This document shows positions 20,567-30,800 of a stretch of 64,000 bases of DNA, piece after piece (the stretch's first letter is position 1; the number at the start of each line of letters is the position of its first letter). The DNA lies in assembly GCF_000234665.1 (NCBI RefSeq), contig NC_018327.1:1-64000 (forward strand), given 5' to 3'. Under the pieces are notes generated by a model. The model worked only from the letters and a program-made list of their open reading frames with translations. It did no database searches and was not told where the DNA came from. A program made the translations under genes and the position numbers. This DNA comes from Leishmania mexicana MHOM/GT/2001/U1103. Its lineage: Eukaryota; Euglenozoa; Kinetoplastea; Trypanosomatida; Trypanosomatidae.

Positions 20567-21407
20567 AGCGGAGCGCGGCTTGTCGCCATGAAGGTACATG
20601 TTGAGCGGAACGAAGGATACTACCCCAGGACTGGCGAGTCTGCGCCGTATCTTCGGCTTGCGTTGAAATGCCATTGCGGTGATGGCTGTCCGCATCAACA
20701 CGAACGCGGAAGTGCACACAAAAAGTACAAACGGGAGCACTCGTACACGTGCGCGGAAAAGTATGCGAGTGACTGTGCGCCTACTCGGATCGGCGTGTAG
20801 CTGCGTGAAGACTGTACTTGAGGGAGAGTGGCGGTGGTGGCGTACAGCTCTTTTACATGACAGTGGCGGCTCCATCCCAGCTGCACAGCCTGGCGCGCGG
20901 TGACAATGCAGGGAACAGAGGAGGGTGGCTTCCCGCATACGTGTATCTGCAGAAACGTGTAGAGGATTTATGCCGCCTTCCATTTCGATCGCAGCTACAT
21001 CTCCAAGTACTACTGCCCTCTTCCCGGTAAATGTGAGGGCGATACCGTGCAACAAGCCCATTCAACCCCGGCCGTTTTCGCTTCCGGTGAGGGGCCTTCC
21101 TGTCTCTGTGCTTTTACTCTGATCTCACATTTGTATCTCCACGTCTATTACGTCCTCTGTCGCAATTCTCAGTTGACGTTTTCTCACTTGCCGGTGAGAC
21201 AGTGGAACAAAAAGGGCGACATCATCGCCTTCCCTTCCCCCCCCCACATACACACAGAAAAAACATCCAGACACACATACTTCCATCTTCCTTCAGTGCA
21301 CAAGCCTGTCGCGTCAACGTCAGAGTTCTCTTGGAGCCGCTTTGTTCGCTTGGAATGCGCACCGGTGGTACTGAGGAAAAGCTCCACTGGCGCTAGGGTG
21401 CAGCGTG
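20567..21407. other. Intergenic spacer
   Basis: No gene is seen. The second half is CT-rich, with a run of C near 21237, and probably holds the processing signals of the methyltransferase gene. Confidence 0.6.
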
Positions 21408-22190
21408 ATGAGCACTGGGGGAGGCCAGCGCAATGCGCTCGTTGGTGCTTGCAACGACCACAAGTACGCAAATGTGGAGGCATTGCGGAAGTTAGTGTTG
21501 CTGGATTGCCGCTATGCATGGGTTGATCTGCCCTTTTCTACACCTTCAGGGCGCCACCAGATGCTTGCTCGCCAGCGCGGCGCCACCGGCGGCCCAAGTA
21601 CACCAGAGAACGCGGACTTAGTGGCATTGTTGAGCTCTGACAGCATCCCGCAGTATATATGGCCAGCTGCCTATCCCATGTGCGAGTGGGTCAATTCTCA
21701 CAGCGACATGTTTCAAGGCAAATGTGTGCTGGAACTCGGGTGTGGGGCTGGCGTTCTCGGGTTCACGGTCGCGCAGCATGCCAGACAGGTGGTGCTGACT
21801 GATTGCTCGCCCGTCTCCCTCGCCCTCGTGCTTGAGTCGGTCGCGCGAAACGGCTACTGCAATTGTGACGTGGCTGTCCTGCAGTGGGGAAGGGACGATC
21901 AGCTGGCGCAGATAAAGCTGGAGTGCGGCGTGGACTCTTTTGACATTGTCATAGGTAGCGACGTTTTCTACTTCAGCAGCACTCTCAAAGCCGGGCTTGC
22001 AACGGCACGCAGCGCTCTCATGCCACGGCACGACAATGATACGGTGTTTCTCTGCGGCAGTGTCGCGCGCTCTGACCGAATGGAGGCTGATCTCGAGGAA
22101 ATGCCAGTAGAGGAAGGGTTTGTCCTTGCTGATTCAATCGTGATAGACCCGTTTCGGCTCTACGTTTGGAAGCTGTCCTCCTCACAGTAG
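21408..22190 (+). CDS. Methyltransferase family 16 protein, METTL23-like
   Basis: The 260-aa protein has a seven-beta-strand methyltransferase core. The SAM-binding motif I is VLELGCGAGVLG (residues 107-118), followed by the acidic strand-2 residue in VVLTDCS (near 132), and the family-16 post-motif DIVIGSDVFYF at 179-189. Before the core lies YIWPAAYPMCEW (83-94), which matches the conserved entry segment of METTL21/METTL23 enzymes. Family 16 members methylate lysine, or arginine in the case of METTL23; the substrate here is unknown. The real start is the ATG at 21408, right after an in-frame GTG. No targeting signal is seen, so it is probably cytosolic or nuclear. Confidence 0.82.
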   Translation: MSTGGGQRNALVGACNDHKYANVEALRKLVLLDCRYAWVDLPFSTPSGRHQMLARQRGATGGPSTPENADLVALLSSDSIPQYIWPAAYPMCEWVNSHSDMFQGKCVLELGCGAGVLGFTVAQHARQVVLTDCSPVSLALVLESVARNGYCNCDVAVLQWGRDDQLAQIKLECGVDSFDIVIGSDVFYFSSTLKAGLATARSALMPRHDNDTVFLCGSVARSDRMEADLEEMPVEEGFVLADSIVIDPFRLYVWKLSSSQ

Positions 22191-23557
22191 TCCTTGCTTG
22201 TCGGCTCTTCGTGAATGAATGCTAACAGCGAACTCTGTGGCTTGTGGCAGCGAGCCACCTGCCCGTCGTCGAGGTCGTACACGGTGCAACGTAGAAAGTG
22301 GGGAAACACCGGCTAGACACCCTTTCCACCCTCACCGTGCTGTTTCACCTGGGGTGATTGGTGCCGCACTTTGTCGCTGCTTTTCATAGCCGTGCATGTG
22401 CGCGTAACATCGCGGGTGCTCTCTCAAGTCGGTTCGGCGTCGTGCCTACGGACACATTAAAGCCAGCACAGAAAGCGACGGTGCCGCTTCCCTACACATT
22501 GTGTCGTCCTCTCGCACAAGGAACGCTGCAGTCGTACGGATGGATGTAGGCATGGGCTGCTGCTCCAGTGCCTCCTCTACGTGTTCTGGTTTCGTGCTTG
22601 TGCACTTTTCATCGCTCATTGTTTTCTTTGGTATGTTTGTGTGTGCTGTTTTTTTCCTGCTCCATCGTATCATCGCATCTCTTTCCGCGCGTTGCACATG
22701 CGCCTCAGGGATCCCACGGGTAAACGTCTTCCGATCGTGCAGCGCTGTAGGGGAGGGGAGGAGAGGGGAGGGGGGCATTATGCTTTCCCAAATGCGTCAA
22801 GCTCACTCTCGCGGACGCAACGTAGATGTGAGCAGGCCCTCCCCCTACCCCAAAGGCACGCATTTAATCGCCGCCGGAGAGGGTGGTGGCGCGCATGTGG
22901 CCAGCCCTCACACCTCCAGGTGGTGTGGGATGAGCCGTGTGACGCAGAGACGAGGCCGAACTCTGCTGCAACTGTGTACGACTGCAGAGGTGAGGTGGCA
23001 CATTATTAGCAACGCCTATCCTTCTTTAGAGATCTGCACAACGACTCAACCAAAATGGATGCTAGCTGCTGCTTTATTTCTGCTTTGGCAGCAGTGACGT
23101 TCCTCGGCATTGCCCTCTCTCCATCTTCCTTGCTCTGCAATTTCCCACTATTGCCTTTCCTCTCTGCTCGACGACATTGGTGCGCGGGGTCTCTACGACA
23201 ACCGTGCATCTCAACCACACAATGAATGAACTTCTCTTTTCCCTTTGTGCAACCCGCCCCCCCTCCCCACCATACACACACGCGCACAACGCCGGACATA
23301 GTCAAGCGCACACGACTCTCCATCGGCGATTTTCCCTTTCTATCACTGTCTTTGTTTCTTGGGCTTCACACTCGGCTGCATTGTTTCAACGCCCACAGAG
23401 ACAACTGAAGAAAGAGACATAGGTTTACCGTCTTTTATCTCCGTTCTCCGATCAAAAACACTATCACTGCATCTCGTTGAGTGTGTGTGTGTGGGAACCG
23501 TCTTCCTCCGTCTCGTCCCCTAGCACCAAGCAGCTCTTCTCTATCTCAACCGACAAG
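22191..23557. other. Intergenic region, 1.4 kb
   Basis: A 198-codon open frame (22501-23097) starts without ATG, is Cys/Ser-rich and low in complexity, and I do not accept it. CT- and CA-rich sequence at about 23225-23400 precedes the next gene. Confidence 0.6.
23397..23398 (+). promoter_or_regulatory. Candidate spliced-leader acceptor AG for GDP-mannose pyrophosphorylase
   Basis: The pyrimidine-rich region 23326-23395 ends in CCCACAG, with AG at 23397-23398, giving a leader of about 160 bases. Other AGs follow, so the exact site is uncertain. Confidence 0.4.
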
Positions 23558-24697
23558 ATGTCTGCATCCGATGGCCAGGGAATGCGGGCAGTGATTCTGG
23601 TCGGCGGCTTTGGCACTCGGCTCCGTCCGCTGACGCTGACGACGCCGAAACCCCTCGTCCCATTTTGCAACAAGCCGATGATCATTCACCAAATTGAGGC
23701 ATTGAAGGCGGTCGGTGTGACCGAGGTGATTCTGGCTGTGGCGTACCGGCCGGAGGCGATGAAGGAGCAGATGGACGAGTGGTCACGGAAGCTTGGTGTT
23801 TCCTTCGTGTTCTCCGTCGAAGAGGATCCGCTCGGCACGGCCGGCCCGCTTGCCCTCGCGCGCGATATCCTGATGCAGGATGACAAGCCGTTTTTTGTAC
23901 TCAACTCCGATGTCACTTGCATGTTTCCGTTGCAGGAGCTGTTGGACTTCCACAAGGCGCGCGGCGGCGAGGGCACCATCATGGTCTCGCAGGTGACGCA
24001 GTGGGAGAAGTACGGTGTCGTCGTCTACTCGCAGCAGAGTTACCAGATCGAGCGCTTTGTGGAGAAGCCGAGCAGTTTTCTTGGGGACCGAGTCAACGCC
24101 GGAATTTATATCTTCAACAAGAGCATCCTGGACCGCATTCCTCCCTGCCGAACGTCCATCGAGAAGGAGATCTTCCCTGCGATGGCTGCGGAGGGGGAGC
24201 TCTACGCATTCAACCTGGAGGGCTTCTGGATGGATGTTGGCCAGCCCAAGGACTACATCCTTGGCATGACCAAGTTCATTCCGTCTTTGCTTGATGGTGA
24301 CCGGAAAACGGAGCAGTTGCACACGGAGGCCACGGAACACCAGCATGGCGGCCGCTTCACCGTGGTCGGCGCCTCTTTGATTGACCCTTCCGCAAAGATC
24401 GGCGATGGCGCCGTGATTGGCCCCTGCGCTTCGATTGGCGCCAACTGCGTTATTGGAGAGTCGTGCCGCATCGATAATGCTGCGATCTTGGAGAACTCCA
24501 AGGTCGGAAAGGGCACAATGGTGTCTCGCAGCATCGTGGGCTGGAACAACCGTATCGGCAGCTGGTGCCACATCGAGGACATATCTGTGCTCGGCGATGA
24601 CGTGGAGGTCAAGGATGGCGTGGTTCTCATTGGCACCAAGGTCCTCCCCAACAAGGATGTCGGCGAGCACCACTTCCAGGCTGGGGTCATCATGTAA
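23558..24697 (+). CDS. GDPMP: GDP-mannose pyrophosphorylase (mannose-1-phosphate guanylyltransferase)
   Basis: The 379-aa protein has the nucleotidyltransferase signature GGFGTRLRPLT (from residue 16), the PKPLVPFCNKP segment, LNSDV for the metal/nucleotide site, FVEKP (167-171) and, from about residue 270, a hexapeptide-repeat left-handed beta helix. Length matches the Leishmania enzyme exactly. It makes GDP-mannose from GTP and mannose-1-phosphate in the cytosol, feeding GPI anchors, lipophosphoglycan, N-glycans and mannogen; Leishmania mutants lacking it are avirulent in published work. The ATG at 23558 fits the known N-terminus. The sequence is near-identical to Leishmania enzymes as I recall them and is one of the best anchors for naming the organism. 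Confidence 0.97.
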   Translation: MSASDGQGMRAVILVGGFGTRLRPLTLTTPKPLVPFCNKPMIIHQIEALKAVGVTEVILAVAYRPEAMKEQMDEWSRKLGVSFVFSVEEDPLGTAGPLALARDILMQDDKPFFVLNSDVTCMFPLQELLDFHKARGGEGTIMVSQVTQWEKYGVVVYSQQSYQIERFVEKPSSFLGDRVNAGIYIFNKSILDRIPPCRTSIEKEIFPAMAAEGELYAFNLEGFWMDVGQPKDYILGMTKFIPSLLDGDRKTEQLHTEATEHQHGGRFTVVGASLIDPSAKIGDGAVIGPCASIGANCVIGESCRIDNAAILENSKVGKGTMVSRSIVGWNNRIGSWCHIEDISVLGDDVEVKDGVVLIGTKVLPNKDVGEHHFQAGVIM

Positions 24698-25248
24698 TGC
24701 TGCATCGACGGGGGGGGCAAGCGCGGTGCTTCATGGTGCGCGGCAAATGCGTTTAGTGTACTTCTTTTTCGCCGGTGTGTGTAATCCGTTGGGTATCGTC
24801 TCCTGGGCGCCAAGGGACATCGGATCCACCGGTACTGGCACACACGCACATGCATTCACACGCGGTTACTTACACGCGCATGCTCAGCAGTGGCGGGTGA
24901 ATGGGCGGAAAAAGGATGGTGGGGATGGTTCTGAATGCGGTCTGCACGTGATCGTTCGCGAGAGGACGACGAATGACTGTAAAGCGACGTGTCAGTGCAA
25001 GTGTAGCACCTATGTCACTCTCTCGGTAGTTCTTTTATCATCCTTTCCTCTCGTGTTTCTCATTCTGTTTGTTCTTCGGTTCTTGTCTCTCATTCCGCCC
25101 TTCCTTATTTTATCGCCCTGCTCAGGTGATGGGCATCATGAAAGACAAAATACATCCTAACCTACCTTTTTGGTCTGTCAACCCATCTCCCTTCTGTTTT
25201 TCTCTTCAAGCTTTCTCCGTCTCCTCCGTCTCCTCCGTCTCATCCCCT

Positions 25249-25271
25249 CACACACACACACACACACACAC
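25249..25271. repeat. (CA)n microsatellite
   Basis: About eleven CA units follow a CTCCGTCTC-type direct repeat (about 25215-25241). Such runs are frequent in Leishmania spacers and are length-variable. Confidence 0.85.
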
Positions 25272-27808
25272 TTCTCGTTTCCCAGTCTGCTCTTCCGTTT
25301 TTTCCTGGTGTTTGCTCTTGTGTTGGTTTCCCTGTGCTACGGCTGTTGTCTTCGTTCCTTTCGCTTGCCTTTGCGTTCTTCTCCCATTGTCTCTGTTATT
25401 AGCAGTTAGATCTCTCTCTCTTGGAGAGACTGGAAACCCCCTTTTCTTTTCGAAATACTTGTATGTATGCACTTGCTTCAACCCGTGCTCGTTCGCTTCC
25501 GCCTCGACAGCGTCTGTCAAACTGCCAACCTATGCACCTCTCTATGGGTTTCCGTATGCGTGTGTGAGTGTGGGTTATGGCAATAGTAGAAAAGGACAAA
25601 CGATGCCGCGCTAAGCAATGCCTGAGCGATGAAGCAAGCAGTCGGAGGAATAAAAGCGCACGCACGTTGCTTACAGTATCCGTATAGGAGCGAAGATGAC
25701 ATTGTTTCTCTACTTTCGGCGCTTCCCTTCTCGCTATCTTTTTTTGAGATGCCATGAAGGTGGCGCATACAGTCGCACACATGCGCGGATACGCAAACAC
25801 GCACAAACCGTTTTCGGCATATCTACTCTTTAACAGGCGAATGTGTAAGTGTTTAGCATTGGTTGTGTGGCGTATCTGCTTGCTGCTACGCGTTCTTTGT
25901 GTGTGGAGGGGGGTGCGAATCGCACTACTCTTTTGGAAGCAAGATGCATGCAATCGAGCGGAAGATAAGAAGAAAAAAATAGTAGAAAAAAGATGTGCGG
26001 AGGCGACGAAAGGAGAGAAAAACAAACTTCCGAGAGCCAAAGGGCTGTTATCATACACGATGCCCTCGAGTGTTTCCTGCTCTCAGGAAAGTTCTCCATG
26101 AGTGTACATGTGCGCAGGTCGAAGGGTGATCCTGGTTGCATCGAGAACTTGCATTCGCTGAATTTATTTGATAGAGGAAAATACAGAGGCCGGAACGATA
26201 CAACCGATCAAAGACCACGGCAAATGGACAACATAAAGGGAACATGTGAAGGGGTAAAGCCGGTTCCTTTCCACTCCACAGCGTGGTAGTCGACGGCCCA
26301 CACCCTTTTCCATCCTCGCCCCTCCCCAACCACCACTCCTTCCTCGCCGTCGGTCTTTGCCCCCATCGCCGCTTTCTCCTTGATGTCTTCTCACCCCTTT
26401 TCCTCCAACTTCCTGCCTTCTACCGTGTTTCTTTCTCCGCCTCTCTCTGTCCCCACCTCACTTTCCCGAATCGGGGGGCGGGGGAGGCGCAGAGGAACAG
26501 AAATGAAAAAACACAAACGTACAGACGAGCGGCATAGGTAAAAAGAGTCGAAGGGATGACTGGGTGTTTGCGCGTGTTTCTGTGCTTCGAAGAATCGATG
26601 TGCTTCAGAAAACATACTTGAGGATGAAGGTGAGTAGGGACGAGGGCAGAGCGGCGGAGGATTCGATGAGTAAAGAGAAACTGTGAATATTGTGCGTGAG
26701 TGTTTGTGTGTATGGCTCAGGGAAGAGAGAGGCAGATGCTACCACAAGGGAGAAGCATGCAGCTCTCCCGTGTTTGATGTTTTCCTATTCTCAAATGCGC
26801 TTTTCCTTTTCTTGTTCTCTCCTCTTCTCTCCCTCACCGACTTCGTTCTCCGTTGCCTGCGTTTTTCTTCGGCTCCGTGTGTGTATGTCTCTCGCCCCCC
26901 GTCTCTCTCGGATGTGTATTTTTTGTTTTTCTTCGGCTTTACTTCACCATTTTTCTCTTTTTGCTGTTTTTGCGGTTCACTATTTTACTCCTTCGCTCTC
27001 TCCCCACCCATTGATTGTATCTCCGCCCGCCTTCCCTCTTTCTCTTCTTGCTCTGTCGCTCTGCATATGCCGTCGCGTATTGTTTGTCCATGTGGAGGCG
27101 GAGCCTCGCAGAGGAGTAGGCGATAACGCGTGCAGGCGCGTGCGTGACGCGCGTGTGTGTGTGCGTGCTTTTTGGGACAAGTTGATTGCTCTATAGCTTC
27201 TGGTTCAAGTGTGAGAGGAGACAAGCGCGGCATGCGACGAAAAAAACACCCACACACCCACACGGACAAAGGCCCAAGCCACATTCAAAGACGTGAAAAT
27301 TTATCGAATAAGCCAAGGCCAAACGCTAAAGAATGATCCGAATGTGGCTGACGTGCTCGAATATCTCCTCCCCTTTATCAGAGGGGCAGGCACTCTCACC
27401 TGCGCGCGCCACAGCTCTCCTCGCTGTAGCGCTGGACTACTCTTAGAAGATCTGTGCCTGACTGTGCCGGAGGAGAGTGGTCTGCCGTGGGTCTCCGTCA
27501 TGGTACCGTCGCGTCGTGTCGTTATCACGGCGGCAGCCATACCATGAGTGTCGACGTGCCCTACGAATGTCAGAAGATCTCCTCAATCTTTATTCCTGCA
27601 TTCTTCCTGTCGCGTTCTTATCTCTCTGGCTGGGTTCTGTGACTTTCTCTACGCACGTTATCTTGATAACGGCGCGTCGCCCCTCGCCTGGCTATCGGTG
27701 TGTGCGTGTGTATGTGGGAACCACTGCTGGGGTTACATGGCAGCTTTGTGCGATGCAGTTGGAGCCTAACTTTGACCGGGTCTCATTCTCTCTGTGTCTC
27801 TCACTTGC

Positions 27809-27810
27809 AG
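27809..27810 (+). promoter_or_regulatory. Candidate spliced-leader acceptor AG for the BEACH gene
   Basis: A CT-rich tract (about 27779-27808) ends in TTGCAG. The AG at 27809-27810 leaves a leader of 80 bases. A second AG at about 27835, after a T-run, is an alternative. Confidence 0.6.
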
Positions 27811-27890
27811 CTTTTGATTTTTTTTCCTGGGGGCAGTCGGCATGGCTGTGAAGGGTGTTGCAGGCCCACCCCTCGTACCACAGGTGTAGC

Positions 27891-30800
27891 ATGCAGCCAT
27901 CCGGCAATTCCGAGCTGCAGCGGCTTTGGCTGGATGCGCGGTGCACCCCACCTACGGCGACGCAACACAATGACAGGGTGAACGCGTTTCTATCTGTGTT
28001 TGTCCCAACGTTCACTTCACGCAAGTCGCAAGCATTCCGGACTCTCTTCGGCGACGGCGCTGCTCTGGTAGGGCTGCTATGCAGAGACTTTGCTACTCTC
28101 GCGCGCCGGTCAACTGACGAGGACGCTACAGTGGTCCCAACTTTGGCGACACTCGAAACTGTGCGACTGTTCTCCCAGGCCTTGCGTCTTCTCATCAGCG
28201 ATGACGCCCTTTCAAACACGGAGGTGGGACGGCTAACCAGCGCTTACGAGAGCCTTGGCAACTTCAACGTGGTCGCCCTAGCTCTCGTTCTTCACGACCG
28301 CCTCTTGCACGCAGTTCAAACACAAGAGAGGGATACTGCTGATTGGGGCGCGGTCGCCCAGACTGACGCCCGCCTCCTTCAGCTTGTCAGCGCCGTCGTG
28401 TCCTGCCGGCACAAGGAGCTGACGAGACGCTCGATGCTCGAGGCAATTCTTCCGGAGCGCGTTTCCAGCGTTGCTAGGACGGCAGTGACGTACTTCTCTG
28501 CGCCAGAGGAAGCCGGTGTCGAGGCCGCCGAGGCGAGCAGCAGTATTCTCCATCAGCAGCTCCCAAACGTACTGGACGCGGACACGGTGGTGGAGACGCT
28601 GAGGGTGATGGAGGGTGCACTGGTCTCGTTGCAGCGGCGCCCTTCCAGCTCAGCCGCTGCGGTTTGGTCTTTCAACTGCTTTGCTTACGCCCTAGAGAAC
28701 ATCATCTATGCCAAGCAACTTATCGGATTTTCGCCGGTAGAAAGCGTGAACTTCGACGTTATCACGGCAACTGTGCTGAACTTTGACAAGGAAGTCGGTG
28801 AGGACGGTATGCCCGCCCTACGTCGCGTGGTGGGGAGTCTGCGTGTGCTAGCGCTTGCAGAGCGGCCTGACGTGTCGAGCCGACACCCATCCAACACGTC
28901 TTTGCTGGGCAGCAGTTTTTTCCGGATCCTTCCCGCGACGGTCGGTAGAATGCAGCAGCGCATCGCGGACTCGTGGGGCACTGCTGAGCGGCGCGAGACG
29001 TCGCTAGGCGTTCACTGCGCCGGCGCCGTCGAATCGCTGGCGCGCCTGTTCGTTCTCAGCACGCAGACCCAGGTGACAGAGTTGTGTGGGCAGCAGATTT
29101 TTCAGCTTCTGCTCATGAGAGGTGTCTCGGCGGCGCTCTTAAAGTTCGTGCTGTCGATCTGCGCCGAGAGTGCTCCACGCTTTGAGGCTTCGAAGCTGTG
29201 CTCTCTGATGTCTTTCGTCGGCAAACTCCCGTGCACGGGTGAGGTTGGTGACTTCCTGAAAGCGATTCTGGATCATCTTCGCTGCGGACGGCTTTCTCTG
29301 CCGGAGCAGCGGCTGGCAGTGGTGGGCTTCTTTATTGATTGGTGCCCCAAGGCGAGCACGCACGCCGCCATGTCGCTGGCGCTTGGTGTGGTGCAGGCCT
29401 GCGTACACTGCCTGGCGCAGCTCGCAGCCGCCCCGCGCGCCGGTGGCTTGGAGGCGTTTGCGGAGCACTTCTCTGTCTTGGCGAAGGTCGTGCTGGGGTC
29501 GAAAGAGGCGGCGGAGTCGCTTATTAGCGACAACTGCTGTGCCTCTCTGCTGCAGGTGATGCTGGCATCGCTTGAGTTGGGGCAGCTACACACCGCCGTG
29601 CTGCTGCGCGACGCCTTTGTGGGGCTGGTGATGAAAACGAATCTCTTTTGCGATGTTCTTCTCGAGCAAATCGCGTCTGCCACAGATGCGGACGCGTGGA
29701 CATCGATGGCGACTCCGCTTCTTTCCACGCTAGTGCTGCTGCTACACTCCTGCGGTCGGTACAACCGAGCGTCTTTGCCGCACAACTGCATCGAACTCTG
29801 CCTCTCTCTCATGCAGGATGTCGAGAGCCACAGTCAGCGCCCGCCGATCGATCGCCACCTGCTCGGGTGCTGTCTCAGCTTGTTGCTGACGCTCGTCAAC
29901 TACAGTGATGTGTGGGAACTGGTGGAGCGCACGGTTGGCACGCTGCCGGCCAACGGCGACCACATTCAGAGCATGATAGATCTTTGCACAGGGGTGCTGC
30001 GCTCCAGCGAGAGTCTGGCCATGGCCGAACGGTACTTTACCGAGCCGGCTGAGTCGAAGGAGCGGTGGTCGGCGCCGTGTTTTGTGCACTTTGGCCCGTT
30101 TGCCGTGATGGAGGAGCCGTATATTGAAATGCTCTACCCAGTGAAGCTGCTGGTCCACATGGTGGATACTATGCTCACGGACCAGCACGCCGATGCAGCG
30201 AGCGGGATGGAGGCGACGGAGTACCTGATGCTGCACTCCGGCGTGACAGTGCCGAATTCGTACGTGGCGGACTTCATTGCACGCTGGGACCGCTTCACGT
30301 GGATTCGATGCGTGTCGAACGTGCACGATCCGCAGCTTCTGCCGCTGTTCTTCACACGCGCCACGACGTTAGCCACCGTCCAGAAGTGTCAGCGTGTGTG
30401 GCTGGAGGCGCTTACCGAAAGTGTCGCCACCGGAAAAGAGTCGCTCCACTACAACGACTACATTCACCTTGGCGAGGGCGGCGGTGCCAAGGGGGTCGTG
30501 ACATCCCCTGGTGTTGTGTGGCCGCCGTTGGATGCGTATACTGCTGCGATGTGGGTCTACATGGATCCCGTGTCCTCCTCAGGCCGACATGAGGGGCGTG
30601 TGGTGCTGTGGCAGCTAGAATGGGACGCGATGGGGCGACACGTGTGCTTATCCCTCGTGGCGCATATCCAGCGCAAGTGCTGCTTGTATAGATGCGACTT
30701 TGACGGTGAAGTGACGGTGGTCGAGATGCCCGCGCTGCCGGAGCAGCGGTGGGTTCATGTGGTCACATCGCATGCCCGCGGCACGATGTTTGCGTCGCAG

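Larger units (their letters stand above)
24698..27890. other. Long intergenic region, 3.2 kb
   Basis: This spacer is dominated by CT-rich and CA-rich low-complexity sequence, including a nine-base CTCCGTCTC-type repeat at about 25215-25241, (CA)n at 25249-25271 and several long pyrimidine stretches (26330-26470, 26780-27060). Open frames up to about 219 codons occur on both strands but are made of His/Thr/Ser/Cys-rich low-complexity translation, so I do not call them. Its size suggests a long 3' UTR for the pyrophosphorylase mRNA, a missing gene, or both. Confidence 0.55.

Noticed and set aside
22501..23097. 198-codon open frame on the + strand
   Set aside because: It starts without ATG, is low in complexity and lies in the leader of the pyrophosphorylase gene.
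25399..26058. 219-codon open frame on the - strand
   Set aside because: Its translation is rich in Ser, Thr, His and Arg from CA/CT-rich DNA, has no family resemblance and opposes the transcription unit.
26683..27126. 147-codon open frame on the + strand
   Set aside because: Its translation is almost only Phe, Leu, Ser and Cys because the DNA is a pyrimidine tract.
27293..27547. 84-codon open frame just before the BEACH gene
   Set aside because: It begins with GTG, has only one late ATG, and no similarity; the composition is slightly protein-like but not enough to call.
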